The notes beneath the pieces were generated by a model. It saw only the letters and a list, made by a program, of their open reading frames with translations, did not search any database and was not told the DNA's origin. Source: Chitinophaga sp. Cy-1792 (GTDB taxonomy: Bacteria > Bacteroidota > Bacteroidia > Chitinophagales > Chitinophagaceae). Taken from it: 64,000 nucleotides of DNA. The position numbers and the translations under genes were made by a program. This document shows positions 36,128 to 46,097 of the stretch, piece after piece; the first letter of the stretch is position 1, and every line of letters begins with the position of its first letter. The stretch is taken from positions 434,001 through 498,000 of the forward strand of contig NZ_VWWO01000002.1 in the NCBI RefSeq assembly GCF_011752935.1, given 5' to 3'.

Positions 36128-38065
36128 ATGATTAGTAATACCTCTTTTTTCCGACTGTTGGCATCCGGTCTGTTGTTGTTCAGCCTCACCGCATCGTATG
36201 CGCAGTCGGATAACTATACAAGTGTAAAGACCTTCGTAAATCCCGTGCTGCCAGGCGATCATCCCGATCCTACCTTAATAAAGGCTGGAGATGATTTTTA
36301 TCACTGCGGGTCTTCTTTCCATTTCACTCCATATCTGCCTGTATATCACTCAAAAGACCTTGTGCACTGGGAAGTTATCAGCAGAGTAGTGCCGCCATCA
36401 AAGGCAGCCTGGGTGGGAGACAAGCCCGGTGCCGGTATATGGCAGGGCGCCATTACCCACTTTTATGGTTCCTGGTGGGTTTATTTCTCTTCCAATGGCC
36501 AGTGGTTTTGCAAGGCGCCATCCCCTGAAGGGCCATGGTCCGACCCGGTGCAGGTGAGTACAAACCCCGTTACCGGCTCATTGGGCTACGACAATTCTAT
36601 TTTTGTGGACGATGAAGGAACTCCGTATATGGTCATCAAAAATGGCCAGAAAGTTAATCGTTTACAGCGCCTGGGCCGCGATGGGCAATTAACGGATACT
36701 GTTATCAATTTAGACTGGATTAACGCCCACCTACAATACAGCTGGGCAGAAGGTCCTGTCATGTGCAAACGAAACGGTTATTACTATTATTTCCCGGCGG
36801 GAGACGTCTCCGGCGGACAATATGTACTCAGGGCCTCCACACTGACGGCTGATTCTGCCAAATGGGAGCGCCTGGGCAACTTCTTCAAACCAACAACAGA
36901 TACTGCGCTGGCCTTTAAAATACCGAATCATATTGCCGCACCGCTGCAACTCGCGGATGGCTCCTGGTGGACACTTGGCCAGAGCTATGAACGAACCGAC
37001 ACCGACGACTGGTCTGGCATGGGAAGGCAAACATCTTTATATCCCGTCATCTGGGAAGGAGACCGCCCATGGGGTATCGCACCTACCAGCAAACCCCTGC
37101 AAATGCCCGCTCTTCCAAAGTCAGCGATACCTTGGAGAAGTGTTACATCTGATTATTTTAACACAACACAACTGCCGTTCTGCTGGCATTTCCTTAACAG
37201 GAAAGCGGCGGCAGCATATAGTCTTACCAATGTGAGGGGATGGTTACAACTAACGCCGGATTCCTCAGATGCACATATCCTACAAAAAGAAACTGACCAT
37301 TACTATACAGCCATTACCCGCGTGGCGCCGCAAACTGGTGCCGGGGCTGCAAAGGCGGGCATCTTCCTTACCAATGGAAATCAGCATGTAACGGCTAAAC
37401 TTAGCTATAATGGCGATGATAGAAATATAACCCTTCAGTTTGATACCGCCGTAAGAACGGTACCTAACCCGTACGGTGATACGCTGTGGCTCAAACTGGA
37501 AAGAAATCTCCACGAGCTCACCGGATGGTACAGCGCCGACGGTAAACAATGGTTCCGTGTAGGGGTGCCCGTTAATGTAGCTGCACTGGATAAAGTACAG
37601 CCCGACTTTAACTCCTGGGTAGGGACCAGCCTGGGCTTATTTGCCTCCGGCAGGCCGGCGGCTTTTGATTGCTTTATATACAAAGACGCCTTCTCTGCAT
37701 TGCCCGCCGCTGGGAGTTCCAACTATTTTGGTGTGAAAAGAAATGTAGTTGGAGCAAGCAAATCCATTACACCCGATAGCGAAAATGGCGGCTGGTGCAT
37801 GATTGCAGGAGTTGATTTCGGGAATGGAGAAAGAGTGGCCAAGAGTATTGAGTTACAGGCGGCTGCACAAAAGCAGGGACCTGTAGAGGTATGGCTGGAT
37901 GATATCGGCAGCGGACAATTGCTGGCTACTGTCCAGGTGCCGGCTACCGGCAGCTTCAAACCGATAAAAGCCAATATAAAGAAAGTAACAGGACAGCATG
38001 ACGTGTTCATACGTTTTCCGAAAGGTAAACAACAGATCAGTCTGCATAATATTCGGTTTTTATAA
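36128..38065 (+). CDS. GH43 beta-xylosidase/arabinofuranosidase with CBM6
   Basis: The 645-residue protein has a signal peptide (cleavage after YAQ, residue 26). A five-bladed GH43 domain follows (about 36-330), with the base Asp47 in GDHPDP and the acid Glu208 in SWAEGPV. A GH43 C-terminal beta-sandwich lies at about 340-520, and a CBM6-like module at about 530-645 (GVDFGNGERVAKSIELQA, WLDDIGSGQLLATVQV). It removes xylose or arabinose units from the non-reducing ends of xylan oligosaccharides, probably in the periplasm. It heads the xylan locus. The next gene starts 23 bases downstream. Xylosidase versus arabinofuranosidase activity cannot be decided here. Confidence 0.9.
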   Translation: MISNTSFFRLLASGLLLFSLTASYAQSDNYTSVKTFVNPVLPGDHPDPTLIKAGDDFYHCGSSFHFTPYLPVYHSKDLVHWEVISRVVPPSKAAWVGDKPGAGIWQGAITHFYGSWWVYFSSNGQWFCKAPSPEGPWSDPVQVSTNPVTGSLGYDNSIFVDDEGTPYMVIKNGQKVNRLQRLGRDGQLTDTVINLDWINAHLQYSWAEGPVMCKRNGYYYYFPAGDVSGGQYVLRASTLTADSAKWERLGNFFKPTTDTALAFKIPNHIAAPLQLADGSWWTLGQSYERTDTDDWSGMGRQTSLYPVIWEGDRPWGIAPTSKPLQMPALPKSAIPWRSVTSDYFNTTQLPFCWHFLNRKAAAAYSLTNVRGWLQLTPDSSDAHILQKETDHYYTAITRVAPQTGAGAAKAGIFLTNGNQHVTAKLSYNGDDRNITLQFDTAVRTVPNPYGDTLWLKLERNLHELTGWYSADGKQWFRVGVPVNVAALDKVQPDFNSWVGTSLGLFASGRPAAFDCFIYKDAFSALPAAGSSNYFGVKRNVVGASKSITPDSENGGWCMIAGVDFGNGERVAKSIELQAAAQKQGPVEVWLDDIGSGQLLATVQVPATGSFKPIKANIKKVTGQHDVFIRFPKGKQQISLHNIRFL

Positions 38066-38088
38066 TAACTATCAAGATTACATTTTGT

Positions 38089-40692
38089 ATGAAAAATATT
38101 ATCTCCGGAACCTTTTTGCTCGCCACCAGCTTGATGTTGGCGTCGTTCAAGCCATCGGCAGATTCACTGCCGGCCAAACAGCCCAACCCGATCATTTATG
38201 CGGATGTTCCTGATATGTCTGTTATCCGGAACAACAACGCCTATTACATGAGCAGTACTACCATGCATATGTTTCCCGGTGTTCCCATTATGAAATCCAA
38301 TGACCTTGTGAACTGGAAGATTGTCAGCTATGCCTGCAATGTGCCGGAAAATGCGGATGAGCTGATGCTGCTCAATGGCAAAAATGCCTATGGTAAAGGT
38401 TCCTGGGCCAGCAGCTTACGTTATTATAAAGGCACCTACTATGTAAGTACTTTTTCAGGAACCACCGGAAGAACCTATATCTATAGTACAAAAGATATAG
38501 AGAAGGGCCCCTGGAAAGCTGTCTCGTTCAAACCGATGCTGCATGACCACTCCTTATTTTTTGATGATAACGGCCATGCCTATATGATTTATGGAAGTGG
38601 AAAAATAATGCTGGCAGAACTAAACGATGACCTGTCAGGGATCAGGCCAGGTACGGAACCCCGCATGATCATTGCGAATGCCAGCAGTCCTGCCGGCGAT
38701 AAGATAGGATTGCCTGCTGAAGGGTCGCAACTCTTTAAATATAAAGGGAAGTATTACCTGTTTAATATCTGCTGGCCTAAAGACGGTATGCGTACGGTGG
38801 TGATCCATCGTGCGGATAAAATCACCGGCCCGTATGAAGGACGTTTGGGGCTGCAGGATAGGGGCATAGCGCAGGGTGGTCTTATCAGTACACCTGCAGG
38901 TCAATGGTATGCCTATCTGTTCCGCGATAACGGCGCCGTTGGACGTATCCCTTACCTCACCACGGTAACCTGGGATGATGGATGGCCAGTGCTGGGAACA
39001 GGAGGTAAAGTGCCCGACAGTCTTACATTGCCAGTAAGTAAAGGATATGATCCGGGAATTGTTTGCTCAGATGATTTTTCGCGCGGCAAGGGCGACCCTG
39101 CCTTGCCATTGGTATGGCAGTGGGATCATAATCCCGACAATAACAACTGGTCTTTATCCCGCAGGCCGGGATACCTGCGCATTACCACCGGCAGAACCGA
39201 CGCAGATATATTACAGGCACGGAATACACTGACGCAACGGACTTTCGGCCCTTTCTCCTCCGCCAGTACAGGCATCGACGTTAGTGGCATGAAGGACGGC
39301 GATAATGCCGGGCTGCTGCTCCTGCAGAAAAATTATGGTTGGGTAGGCGTGAAGGATTCAGCCGGATCGAAATACGTGGTGATGGTGAATGCCGGCAATG
39401 GCAGCCCGGTAGAATCAGAAGGGCTGCCCCTGCATCAAAACCGCGTGTACCTCACAGCAGCGGCTGATTTCAGGAATGGAAACGATAAAGCTTATTTCTA
39501 TTACAGCCTTGACAGTATATCCTGGAAGCCCATCGGGAATGCTTTACAGATGTCGTATACATTGCCGCATTTCATGGGGTATCGGTTTGCCTTGTTTAAT
39601 TATGCCACTAAAACAAGTGGCGGCTATGCAGACTTCGACTTCTTTCATATAGGTGATAAACCGGTGGATGCCGGAATGCCTAATGCGGATAAAGGTTTGC
39701 ACGATTTCTATAAGGATTATTTTCCAATAGGCGTTGCCGTTACTCCCTGGGCACTCAAAGGACCGGAGGCTGATTTGATAGTACAGCAGTTTAATAGCCT
39801 GACACCGGAAAATGCCATGAAAATGAGTGCTATTCATCCACTGGAAAACGTATACCATTTCAGGGATGCTGATTACATCGTTGAATTTGCCGTACATCAT
39901 GGAATGAAAGTAAGGGGGCATACCCTGTGCTGGCATAATCAGGCGCCAGACTGGCTGTTTAAGAATGAGAAGGGGGATACGGTGTCAAAGGAAATATTGT
40001 TGCAAAGACTGAAAGCACACATTGCCACGGTAGTTTCCAGGTACAAGGGCAAAGTATATGCATGGGACGTTGTCAATGAAGTGATCAGCGATAAACCGGA
40101 TGAATTCTACCGTAACTCGGCATGGTACCGCATCTGTGGGCCTGAATTCATTGAAATGGCCTTCCGTTGGGCACATGAGGCGGACCCAGATGCGCTGCTT
40201 TTCTATAATGATTATAATGAGATCAGCGCCGTAAAGCGGGCAAAGATTATTCGTATGATCAACGAGCTGAAAGAGCATGGCGTGCCGGTGCAGGCAGTTG
40301 GCCTACAGGCGCACTGGGCTGTTAATGAACCATCCGCAGCGCAGCTGGAAGCGACATTGCATGATTTTTCTACATTAAAAATGCCATTACAGATAACAGA
40401 AATGGATATCTCTGTATACAAAAAAGAGCATGAATCCAGGGCCGCTAAAGCTGGAGATACCCTGATGGCCTTTACGCCGGAAAAAGAACAGGCACAATTA
40501 ACGCAGTATAAAATGTGCTTTGATATTTTCAGGAAATTTAAAGGCATCCTCACAGGCGTTACTTTCTGGAATGTATCAGACAGATATACCTGGCTGGATA
40601 ATTTTCCGGTGAGAGGGAGAAAAGACTATCCACTTTTGTTTGACCAGCAACTGAAGCCTAAGAAAGCTTACTGGCAGGTCGTGAATTTTTAA
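38089..40692 (+). CDS. GH43-GH10 fusion: xylosidase-like plus endo-xylanase
   Basis: The 867-residue protein has a signal peptide (about 1-24) and two enzymes in one chain. The N-terminal GH43 domain spans about 30-330, with likely base Asp42 in ADVPDMSVI and acid Glu211 in LPAEGSQ. A GH43 C-terminal beta-sandwich follows (about 330-525). The C-terminal GH10 xylanase (about 540-867) has the acid/base Glu664 in WDVVNEVIS and the nucleophile Glu771 in QITEMDIS. It can cut internal beta-1,4-xylan bonds and probably trim the products. No lipobox is visible, so a periplasmic role on imported oligosaccharides is likely. Confidence 0.92.
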   Translation: MKNIISGTFLLATSLMLASFKPSADSLPAKQPNPIIYADVPDMSVIRNNNAYYMSSTTMHMFPGVPIMKSNDLVNWKIVSYACNVPENADELMLLNGKNAYGKGSWASSLRYYKGTYYVSTFSGTTGRTYIYSTKDIEKGPWKAVSFKPMLHDHSLFFDDNGHAYMIYGSGKIMLAELNDDLSGIRPGTEPRMIIANASSPAGDKIGLPAEGSQLFKYKGKYYLFNICWPKDGMRTVVIHRADKITGPYEGRLGLQDRGIAQGGLISTPAGQWYAYLFRDNGAVGRIPYLTTVTWDDGWPVLGTGGKVPDSLTLPVSKGYDPGIVCSDDFSRGKGDPALPLVWQWDHNPDNNNWSLSRRPGYLRITTGRTDADILQARNTLTQRTFGPFSSASTGIDVSGMKDGDNAGLLLLQKNYGWVGVKDSAGSKYVVMVNAGNGSPVESEGLPLHQNRVYLTAAADFRNGNDKAYFYYSLDSISWKPIGNALQMSYTLPHFMGYRFALFNYATKTSGGYADFDFFHIGDKPVDAGMPNADKGLHDFYKDYFPIGVAVTPWALKGPEADLIVQQFNSLTPENAMKMSAIHPLENVYHFRDADYIVEFAVHHGMKVRGHTLCWHNQAPDWLFKNEKGDTVSKEILLQRLKAHIATVVSRYKGKVYAWDVVNEVISDKPDEFYRNSAWYRICGPEFIEMAFRWAHEADPDALLFYNDYNEISAVKRAKIIRMINELKEHGVPVQAVGLQAHWAVNEPSAAQLEATLHDFSTLKMPLQITEMDISVYKKEHESRAAKAGDTLMAFTPEKEQAQLTQYKMCFDIFRKFKGILTGVTFWNVSDRYTWLDNFPVRGRKDYPLLFDQQLKPKKAYWQVVNF

Positions 40693-40702
40693 CACCTGTT
40701 AA

Positions 40703-40734
40703 CTTGTTGTGCCTCCAATGAGGGACACAACAGG
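40703..40734 (+). other. stem-loop between fusion enzyme and sigma gene
   Basis: CTTGTTGTG (40703-40711) pairs with CACAACAGG (40726-40734) with one wobble. The inner CCTC/GAGG helix closes a CAAT loop, with a 2-base bulge. No T run follows, so it may be an attenuator or mRNA-stability element. Confidence 0.4.
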
Positions 40735-40792
40735 CAGCAACAGCATATGTCAGATTAGTTTTACTATTCACTCAATCCCTAACTGGTGGTAC

Positions 40793-41386
40793 ATGCAGCA
40801 AGAGAATACTATCAAAGATTTGCAGTTGCGTATAGCTTTATACGAAGATATGAGAGCATATAATTCGCTGTACCTGTTGCTGTTCGATGGCCTCCATCGC
40901 TTTGCTTTTTCTATTGTGAAATCCCGGGAGGTAGCGGAGGAAGTAGTTTCAGATACTTTCATCAAATTATGGCAGAAAAGAAAGGAAATCCTTGAGGTGG
41001 ATAACCTCAAGGTTTACCTGTTTGTAATGACTAAGAATTTTTCCCTGAACCATTATGCCAGAATGAATAAAATGCTGCATGTACGGCTGGAAGACCTGGC
41101 TGTGGAAGAAGTGATTGAATTCAATAACCCGGAACATATGCTTATTTCCAATGAAATTATTAACAGGATACATGCTGCGATACGACAATTGCCACCACAA
41201 TGCCGCCTTATTTTTCAACTGGTAAAGGAAGACGGGATGAAATATAAAGAAGTGGCCTCCGTGCTGGGATTGTCCGTGCTGACGGTCCGTAATCAGCTGG
41301 CGATTGCCATTAAAAAGGTAACAGCGGCATTGCCGCCGCAATACATGGCGCTATTGCAGTTTCATGACCGGTTTTCTCCATCCTGA
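40793..41386 (+). CDS. ECF-type RNA polymerase sigma-70 factor of the xylan locus
   Basis: The 197-residue protein has sigma region 2 (about 20-90, FDGLHRFAFSIVKSREVAEEVVSDTFIKLW core) and region 4 (about 130-180, LPPQCRLIFQLVKEDGMKYKEVA, then LSVLTVRNQLAIA). ATG at 40793 is chosen. The 28 residues upstream in frame overlap the stem-loop and do not resemble sigma factors. The FecR gene follows at 41465. It presumably activates the SusC/SusD/GH10 genes downstream when xylan fragments are sensed. It does not share the promoter-like element found around the first sigma gene. Confidence 0.9.
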   Translation: MQQENTIKDLQLRIALYEDMRAYNSLYLLLFDGLHRFAFSIVKSREVAEEVVSDTFIKLWQKRKEILEVDNLKVYLFVMTKNFSLNHYARMNKMLHVRLEDLAVEEVIEFNNPEHMLISNEIINRIHAAIRQLPPQCRLIFQLVKEDGMKYKEVASVLGLSVLTVRNQLAIAIKKVTAALPPQYMALLQFHDRFSPS

Positions 41387-41464
41387 GAAAATTTTAATTT
41401 TTTTTATTTCCCTTTGGTACATTTTCAATTTCTCACTTGTCCTTCTAACAACAGATAGCTGCAT

Positions 41465-42568
41465 ATGCCGGTGGATCAAAAAATTTGGTTATTAGTAAGT
41501 CTGAAACTAAGCGGGGAAGCAACCCCTGACGAGCTGGCACAGTTGGATATGCTGCTGGAAATCTTTCCGGACCTGAAATTACAGGCGGAGGTACTCAGCA
41601 CTATCTGGAATGCCGGGCCGAAAGGCCAGGGAATAAATAAAGAGGAAGCGCTGGCAAGGCATCTGCAGCGGATGAACAATATTGATATGGAAACATTGCC
41701 GCCAGATGAAACTGGTGGCAAGCAAAAGCCTGCAATATTGAAGCGTCCTGCAGTAAGTTCATGGCAATGGATGGCAGCAGCGGTATGTATATTTTTGGGT
41801 GTGGCGGGCATCAAATACCTGCCAGAACTAAATAATCACAATGGCCCCAGTCATGTGAGCCATCTTGTTACTACCAGGCCGGGTCACCGGATGCAACTGA
41901 AATTACCTGATGGTACCAGTGTGTGGATGAATGCCAGTAGTAGTATCTCCTACAGCGGTGATTTTGAAGGACATCTACGTGAAGTAAGGTTATCAGGTGA
42001 GGCTTTTTTTGATGTAGCACCCGATAATAACAGGCCGTTTGTGATACATACTAATACCATAGACGTGCGGGTGCTGGGAACGGCATTTAATATCCGGTCC
42101 TATGACGATGAAAAGGAAACCGAAACTGCGCTGATCAGAGGTGCAGTAGAGGTAACGCTCAGGAATGACCCGGGGAAAAAGATCATCCTTAAACCCAAAG
42201 AAAAAATCTTAATTAATAACAACCGTTGTGATAGCGCGAATAATTTAGCAACACCGAAACAATCAGAAGAAAGTCCGCTGATAGTACTGAGTAAGATCCG
42301 CTACTGGGGAAGGGATAGTAGCAATAATTTGGAGTCTGCCTGGGTAAGGAACAGGTTGGTGTTTGATAAAGAAACACTGACAGATATCGCTGGAAAAATT
42401 GAGCGCTGGTATAACGTAAAAATCAATATTTCGGATAGCCGTATTAGTGAGTCGAGGTATACCGGAAATTTTGAAAATGAAAAACTGGAAGAAGTATTGG
42501 AAGCATTGAGACTAACGGGCGGTTTTCACTATTCTATTAAAGAAAATACAGTAACAATCAACCAATAA
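41465..42568 (+). CDS. FecR family anti-sigma regulator of the xylan locus
   Basis: The 367-residue protein has a helical cytoplasmic region (about 1-95), one membrane span (about 99-115, WMAAAVCIFLGVAGIKY) and the FecR domain (about 135-230, with LSGEAFFDVAPDNNRPFVIHT as signature). The C-terminal DUF4974 domain (about 295-367) ends in FHYSIKENTVTINQ. It links the periplasmic STN domain of the SusC protein at 42674 to the sigma factor encoded 78 bases upstream. Confidence 0.92.
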   Translation: MPVDQKIWLLVSLKLSGEATPDELAQLDMLLEIFPDLKLQAEVLSTIWNAGPKGQGINKEEALARHLQRMNNIDMETLPPDETGGKQKPAILKRPAVSSWQWMAAAVCIFLGVAGIKYLPELNNHNGPSHVSHLVTTRPGHRMQLKLPDGTSVWMNASSSISYSGDFEGHLREVRLSGEAFFDVAPDNNRPFVIHTNTIDVRVLGTAFNIRSYDDEKETETALIRGAVEVTLRNDPGKKIILKPKEKILINNNRCDSANNLATPKQSEESPLIVLSKIRYWGRDSSNNLESAWVRNRLVFDKETLTDIAGKIERWYNVKINISDSRISESRYTGNFENEKLEEVLEALRLTGGFHYSIKENTVTINQ

Positions 42569-42673
42569 CAAATTACTGCACAACATAGTAAAAGAAGGTA
42601 ATGTAATTCCATGTGCCTTCAGGCGGAGCTTTGTCTTGCCGGGGCTAATAGTAAATTTCACGTTTGATAAGTT

Positions 42674-45600
42674 ATGAAAAACATGACCAAAAAACTGCGG
42701 CCTGCCTGGTCACATTTGGTAAGGTGCGTAGTGCTGTTCACTGGCGCGCTATTCCTTTCTTCATTTTCCAGTGGCCCGACACAAGAGGCTATCAGTCTGA
42801 CCTTAAATAAGGTAGACCTGATCCGGGTATTCAAGGCGATAGAAGCCCAGGGCCGCTACCGGTTTGTTTACAAAGAAGAAATTCTTCCGATGGATAAACG
42901 TGTTACCATTCACGTTAGAAATGCCACCGTAGAGGAAATCCTTGGTATTGCGCTGGAAAATACTACGCTGACATTTAAAAAAATCAATCCTAACCTGGTA
43001 ACCATCGTGCCATTGAATGCGGAGAAAAATGTAAGCGAACTCACGGTTCAAACGGTAAAAGGAAAGGTCGTCAATGAAAGGGGGGAGCCGCTGCCTGGCG
43101 CCACGGTAGTAGAAAAAGGAACCAGTAATTCGACTATGACCCGCAGCGACGGAACGTTCACGATGCAGGTGTCAAATGCGCAGGCAGTGCTGTTGGTAAC
43201 CTATATGGGTTATGCGCCAGGTGAACTAACGCTGAAAACAGGGCAGTCGCTGGCTGTCGTGCAGCTGCTGCCAGTGTCTGTAGCGATGAATGATTTTGTG
43301 GTAGTGGGTTATGGCAGGCAAAAAAAGGAAAGTGTGGTAGCAGCGGTATCGCAGGTAAACGGCGCCGTCCTGGAACGCGCCGGAGGCGTATCCAGCGTGG
43401 GGGCTGCCCTGACAGGTAATCTGCCCGGACTCATTACTTCTGCCAGCACCGGCCTGCCCGGTGAAGAAGACCCGCGGATCATCATCCGTGGCCGTAGCAC
43501 CTGGAATAACTCGGACCCACTGATCCTGGTAGATGGTGTAGAACGCCCGATGACAAGCGTTGATATCAGTTCTGTAGAATCTATCTCTGTGTTGAAAGAT
43601 GCCTCTGCTACGGCCGTCTTTGGCGTTCGTGGCGCCAATGGCGTTATCCTGATTACTACAAAACGTGGTCAGGCAGGAAAGGCTTCCATCAGGGGAACGG
43701 TAAATACTACCATGAAGGTGCCTTCTAAACTTCCGGGTAAATATGATTCTTACGACGCCCTGCGTATCCGCAACGAGGCCATTGAATATGAACTGGCCCT
43801 CAAGCCTGAAAGCTGGAACGACTACCTGCCGGAAGCTATCCTGGAAAAATACCGCCATCCCGCCAACCTCGCAGAAGCAGAACGCTATCCAAATGTAGAC
43901 TGGTCCAAAGTGCTGTTCAAAGACTTTGCGATGTCGAACAATGCCAGTATTAATATCAGCGGCGGTACCAGAACGGTTAAATATTTTACCAGCGCAGATT
44001 TTCTCAGTGAAGGTGACCTGTTCAAAATATATGATAATAACAGGGGTTATAAGCCCGGATTTGGCTTTAAAAGACTAAACGTAAGGAGTAACCTGGATTT
44101 TCAGCTGACGCCTTCTACGCTGTTTAAAACGAATCTTTTTGGCTCCTATGGCGTAAGGAAAAGTCCATGGGGATTTAACGGCACCCAGTATGGCGCCTGG
44201 ATAGACGCCTATACCACCGCCCCTGACGTTTTCATGCCGGTATATTCCGACGGCTCCTGGGGCTTTTATTCTCCCAGTGAAGGAAGAGCCGAAAATTCAG
44301 CCCGGTCACTGGCAATCGGTGGAATTCAATACCAGACTACTACCCGCATCACCACAGACTTCTCCATAGAACAGAACCTGGATATGCTGGTGAAAGGCCT
44401 CCGCTTTAGTGGTACTGTTTCTTTGGATAATACATTCGTAGAAAGCGACAGGGGAATATCTGATCTCTATAATGATACCCAACGCAAATGGATTGATCCG
44501 CTCACCGGCCAGGCTATCTATAAACAGAAACTGGATGGCGTTACCAACTTTGATTTCCAGGAAGGCGCCAAATGGCAGACAGCAGCAGGTGCGGTTACCG
44601 GCAACCAGCGAAGGTTATTTTATCAGGCACAGTTGAACTATGCTACCACTATTGGTCAGAAACATAATGTAACAGCTATGGGCCTGTTTAACAGGAACCA
44701 GAGCGCTTCCGGCAGTGAAATCCCCAATTACCGCGAAGACTGGGTATTCCGTACTACCTACAACTACGCCGGAAAGTACATGGTAGAATATAACGGTGCC
44801 TATAATGGCTCCGAGAAATTCAGTGCAGCGCACCGCTTTGCGTTTTTCTCTTCCGGAGGCCTGGGATGGCTGCTGTCAAGAGAAAAATTTATGCAATCAC
44901 TCAAATTCCTCGACCTGTTTAAAATAAGAGCTTCCTACGGCCAAATAGGTGATGATAACATCAACGGCAGATGGTTGTATATGTCGCAATGGGCTTATGG
45001 TGGCCAGACAAGAATGGGCACCTCCGGTGTGGATGCAGAATATAGTCCGTATACCTGGTATAAAGAGGCCGTAGTAGGTAACCCGGACCTTCATTGGGAA
45101 AAGGTGGAAAAAGCTAACCTGGGTGTGGATTTCGGCGTGCTGAACGGCTTATTTACAGGTAAGGTCGACTTCTTCCGTGACCTGCGCAGCGAAATATTAC
45201 TCGCAGGTAGTAGCAGGTCTATTCCTTCTTATTACGGTACTACCGCTCCGGTGGCCAATCTGGGAAAGGTGAAATCCCAGGGATATGAAATAGAAATACA
45301 CTTCAGTAAGACCCTGAAAAATAAATTACGACTGTGGGCAGATCTTAACATGACCCATTCTCAAAATAAAATACTGGAAGCAGATAACCCGGCATTATTA
45401 CCCGATTATCAGAAAACAGAAGGGAAGGAGATCGGACAAACCTATTCTTATGTCAGCCAGGGTATCTACAACACCTGGGACGAATTATACGGCAGTACGA
45501 TCAACAACACAAACGATAATCAGAAATTACCAGGTAACTATTACCTGGTAGATTATAATGGCGATGGTGTTATTGATGCACAGGATAATATTCCCTACGG

Positions 45601-46087
45601 TTATTCTTCCTGGCCCCAGAATACTTATAATGCTACTATCGGTGCCGACTGGAAAGGCTTCAGCGTATTTGTTCAGTTCTATGCTACCAACAACGCTACC
45701 AGGCAGGTGGTGTTCAATAGTCTTAGTTCACAGAGTCACTTAGTCTATAACGAAGGCAGCTACTGGACAAAAGACAATACCGGCAATGTAATCCCTATGT
45801 TGCGTTGGTTATCTACTCCTGCCAGCTACTACCGGGGAACACAATACATGTATGATGGCTCCTATGTAAGGCTGAAGAATACTGAAATCGCCTATACTTT
45901 CAGCCAGGGATTTATCAAAACCCTGGGGCTTGCCGCTCTCAGAGTATACCTCAACGGTAATAATCTGCTTACCTGGACGAAAATGCCCGATGACAGGGAA
46001 TCCAACTTCGCAGGCACAGGATGGGCCTCGCAGGGTGCATACCCTACTGTGAAACGATATAATCTGGGTGTCAATATCACTTTCTAA
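42674..46087 (+). CDS. SusC/RagA-type TonB-dependent receptor with STN domain (xylan locus)
   Basis: The 1137-residue receptor has an N-terminal signal segment (about 1-36), an STN domain (about 42-115, LNKVDLIRVFKAIEAQGRYRF), and a carboxypeptidase-regulatory-like domain (about 128-205, GKVVNERGEPLPGATVVEKG). The plug (about 210-340) has DPLILVDGVERPM and SVLKDASATAVFGVRGANGV. The barrel ends in KRYNLGVNITF. It should import xylan oligosaccharides with SusD at 46098, and its STN domain should drive FecR. This identifies it as the sensory member of the two SusC proteins in the locus. Confidence 0.93.
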   Translation: MKNMTKKLRPAWSHLVRCVVLFTGALFLSSFSSGPTQEAISLTLNKVDLIRVFKAIEAQGRYRFVYKEEILPMDKRVTIHVRNATVEEILGIALENTTLTFKKINPNLVTIVPLNAEKNVSELTVQTVKGKVVNERGEPLPGATVVEKGTSNSTMTRSDGTFTMQVSNAQAVLLVTYMGYAPGELTLKTGQSLAVVQLLPVSVAMNDFVVVGYGRQKKESVVAAVSQVNGAVLERAGGVSSVGAALTGNLPGLITSASTGLPGEEDPRIIIRGRSTWNNSDPLILVDGVERPMTSVDISSVESISVLKDASATAVFGVRGANGVILITTKRGQAGKASIRGTVNTTMKVPSKLPGKYDSYDALRIRNEAIEYELALKPESWNDYLPEAILEKYRHPANLAEAERYPNVDWSKVLFKDFAMSNNASINISGGTRTVKYFTSADFLSEGDLFKIYDNNRGYKPGFGFKRLNVRSNLDFQLTPSTLFKTNLFGSYGVRKSPWGFNGTQYGAWIDAYTTAPDVFMPVYSDGSWGFYSPSEGRAENSARSLAIGGIQYQTTTRITTDFSIEQNLDMLVKGLRFSGTVSLDNTFVESDRGISDLYNDTQRKWIDPLTGQAIYKQKLDGVTNFDFQEGAKWQTAAGAVTGNQRRLFYQAQLNYATTIGQKHNVTAMGLFNRNQSASGSEIPNYREDWVFRTTYNYAGKYMVEYNGAYNGSEKFSAAHRFAFFSSGGLGWLLSREKFMQSLKFLDLFKIRASYGQIGDDNINGRWLYMSQWAYGGQTRMGTSGVDAEYSPYTWYKEAVVGNPDLHWEKVEKANLGVDFGVLNGLFTGKVDFFRDLRSEILLAGSSRSIPSYYGTTAPVANLGKVKSQGYEIEIHFSKTLKNKLRLWADLNMTHSQNKILEADNPALLPDYQKTEGKEIGQTYSYVSQGIYNTWDELYGSTINNTNDNQKLPGNYYLVDYNGDGVIDAQDNIPYGYSSWPQNTYNATIGADWKGFSVFVQFYATNNATRQVVFNSLSSQSHLVYNEGSYWTKDNTGNVIPMLRWLSTPASYYRGTQYMYDGSYVRLKNTEIAYTFSQGFIKTLGLAALRVYLNGNNLLTWTKMPDDRESNFAGTGWASQGAYPTVKRYNLGVNITF

Positions 46088-46097
46088 GCTATTCCAC

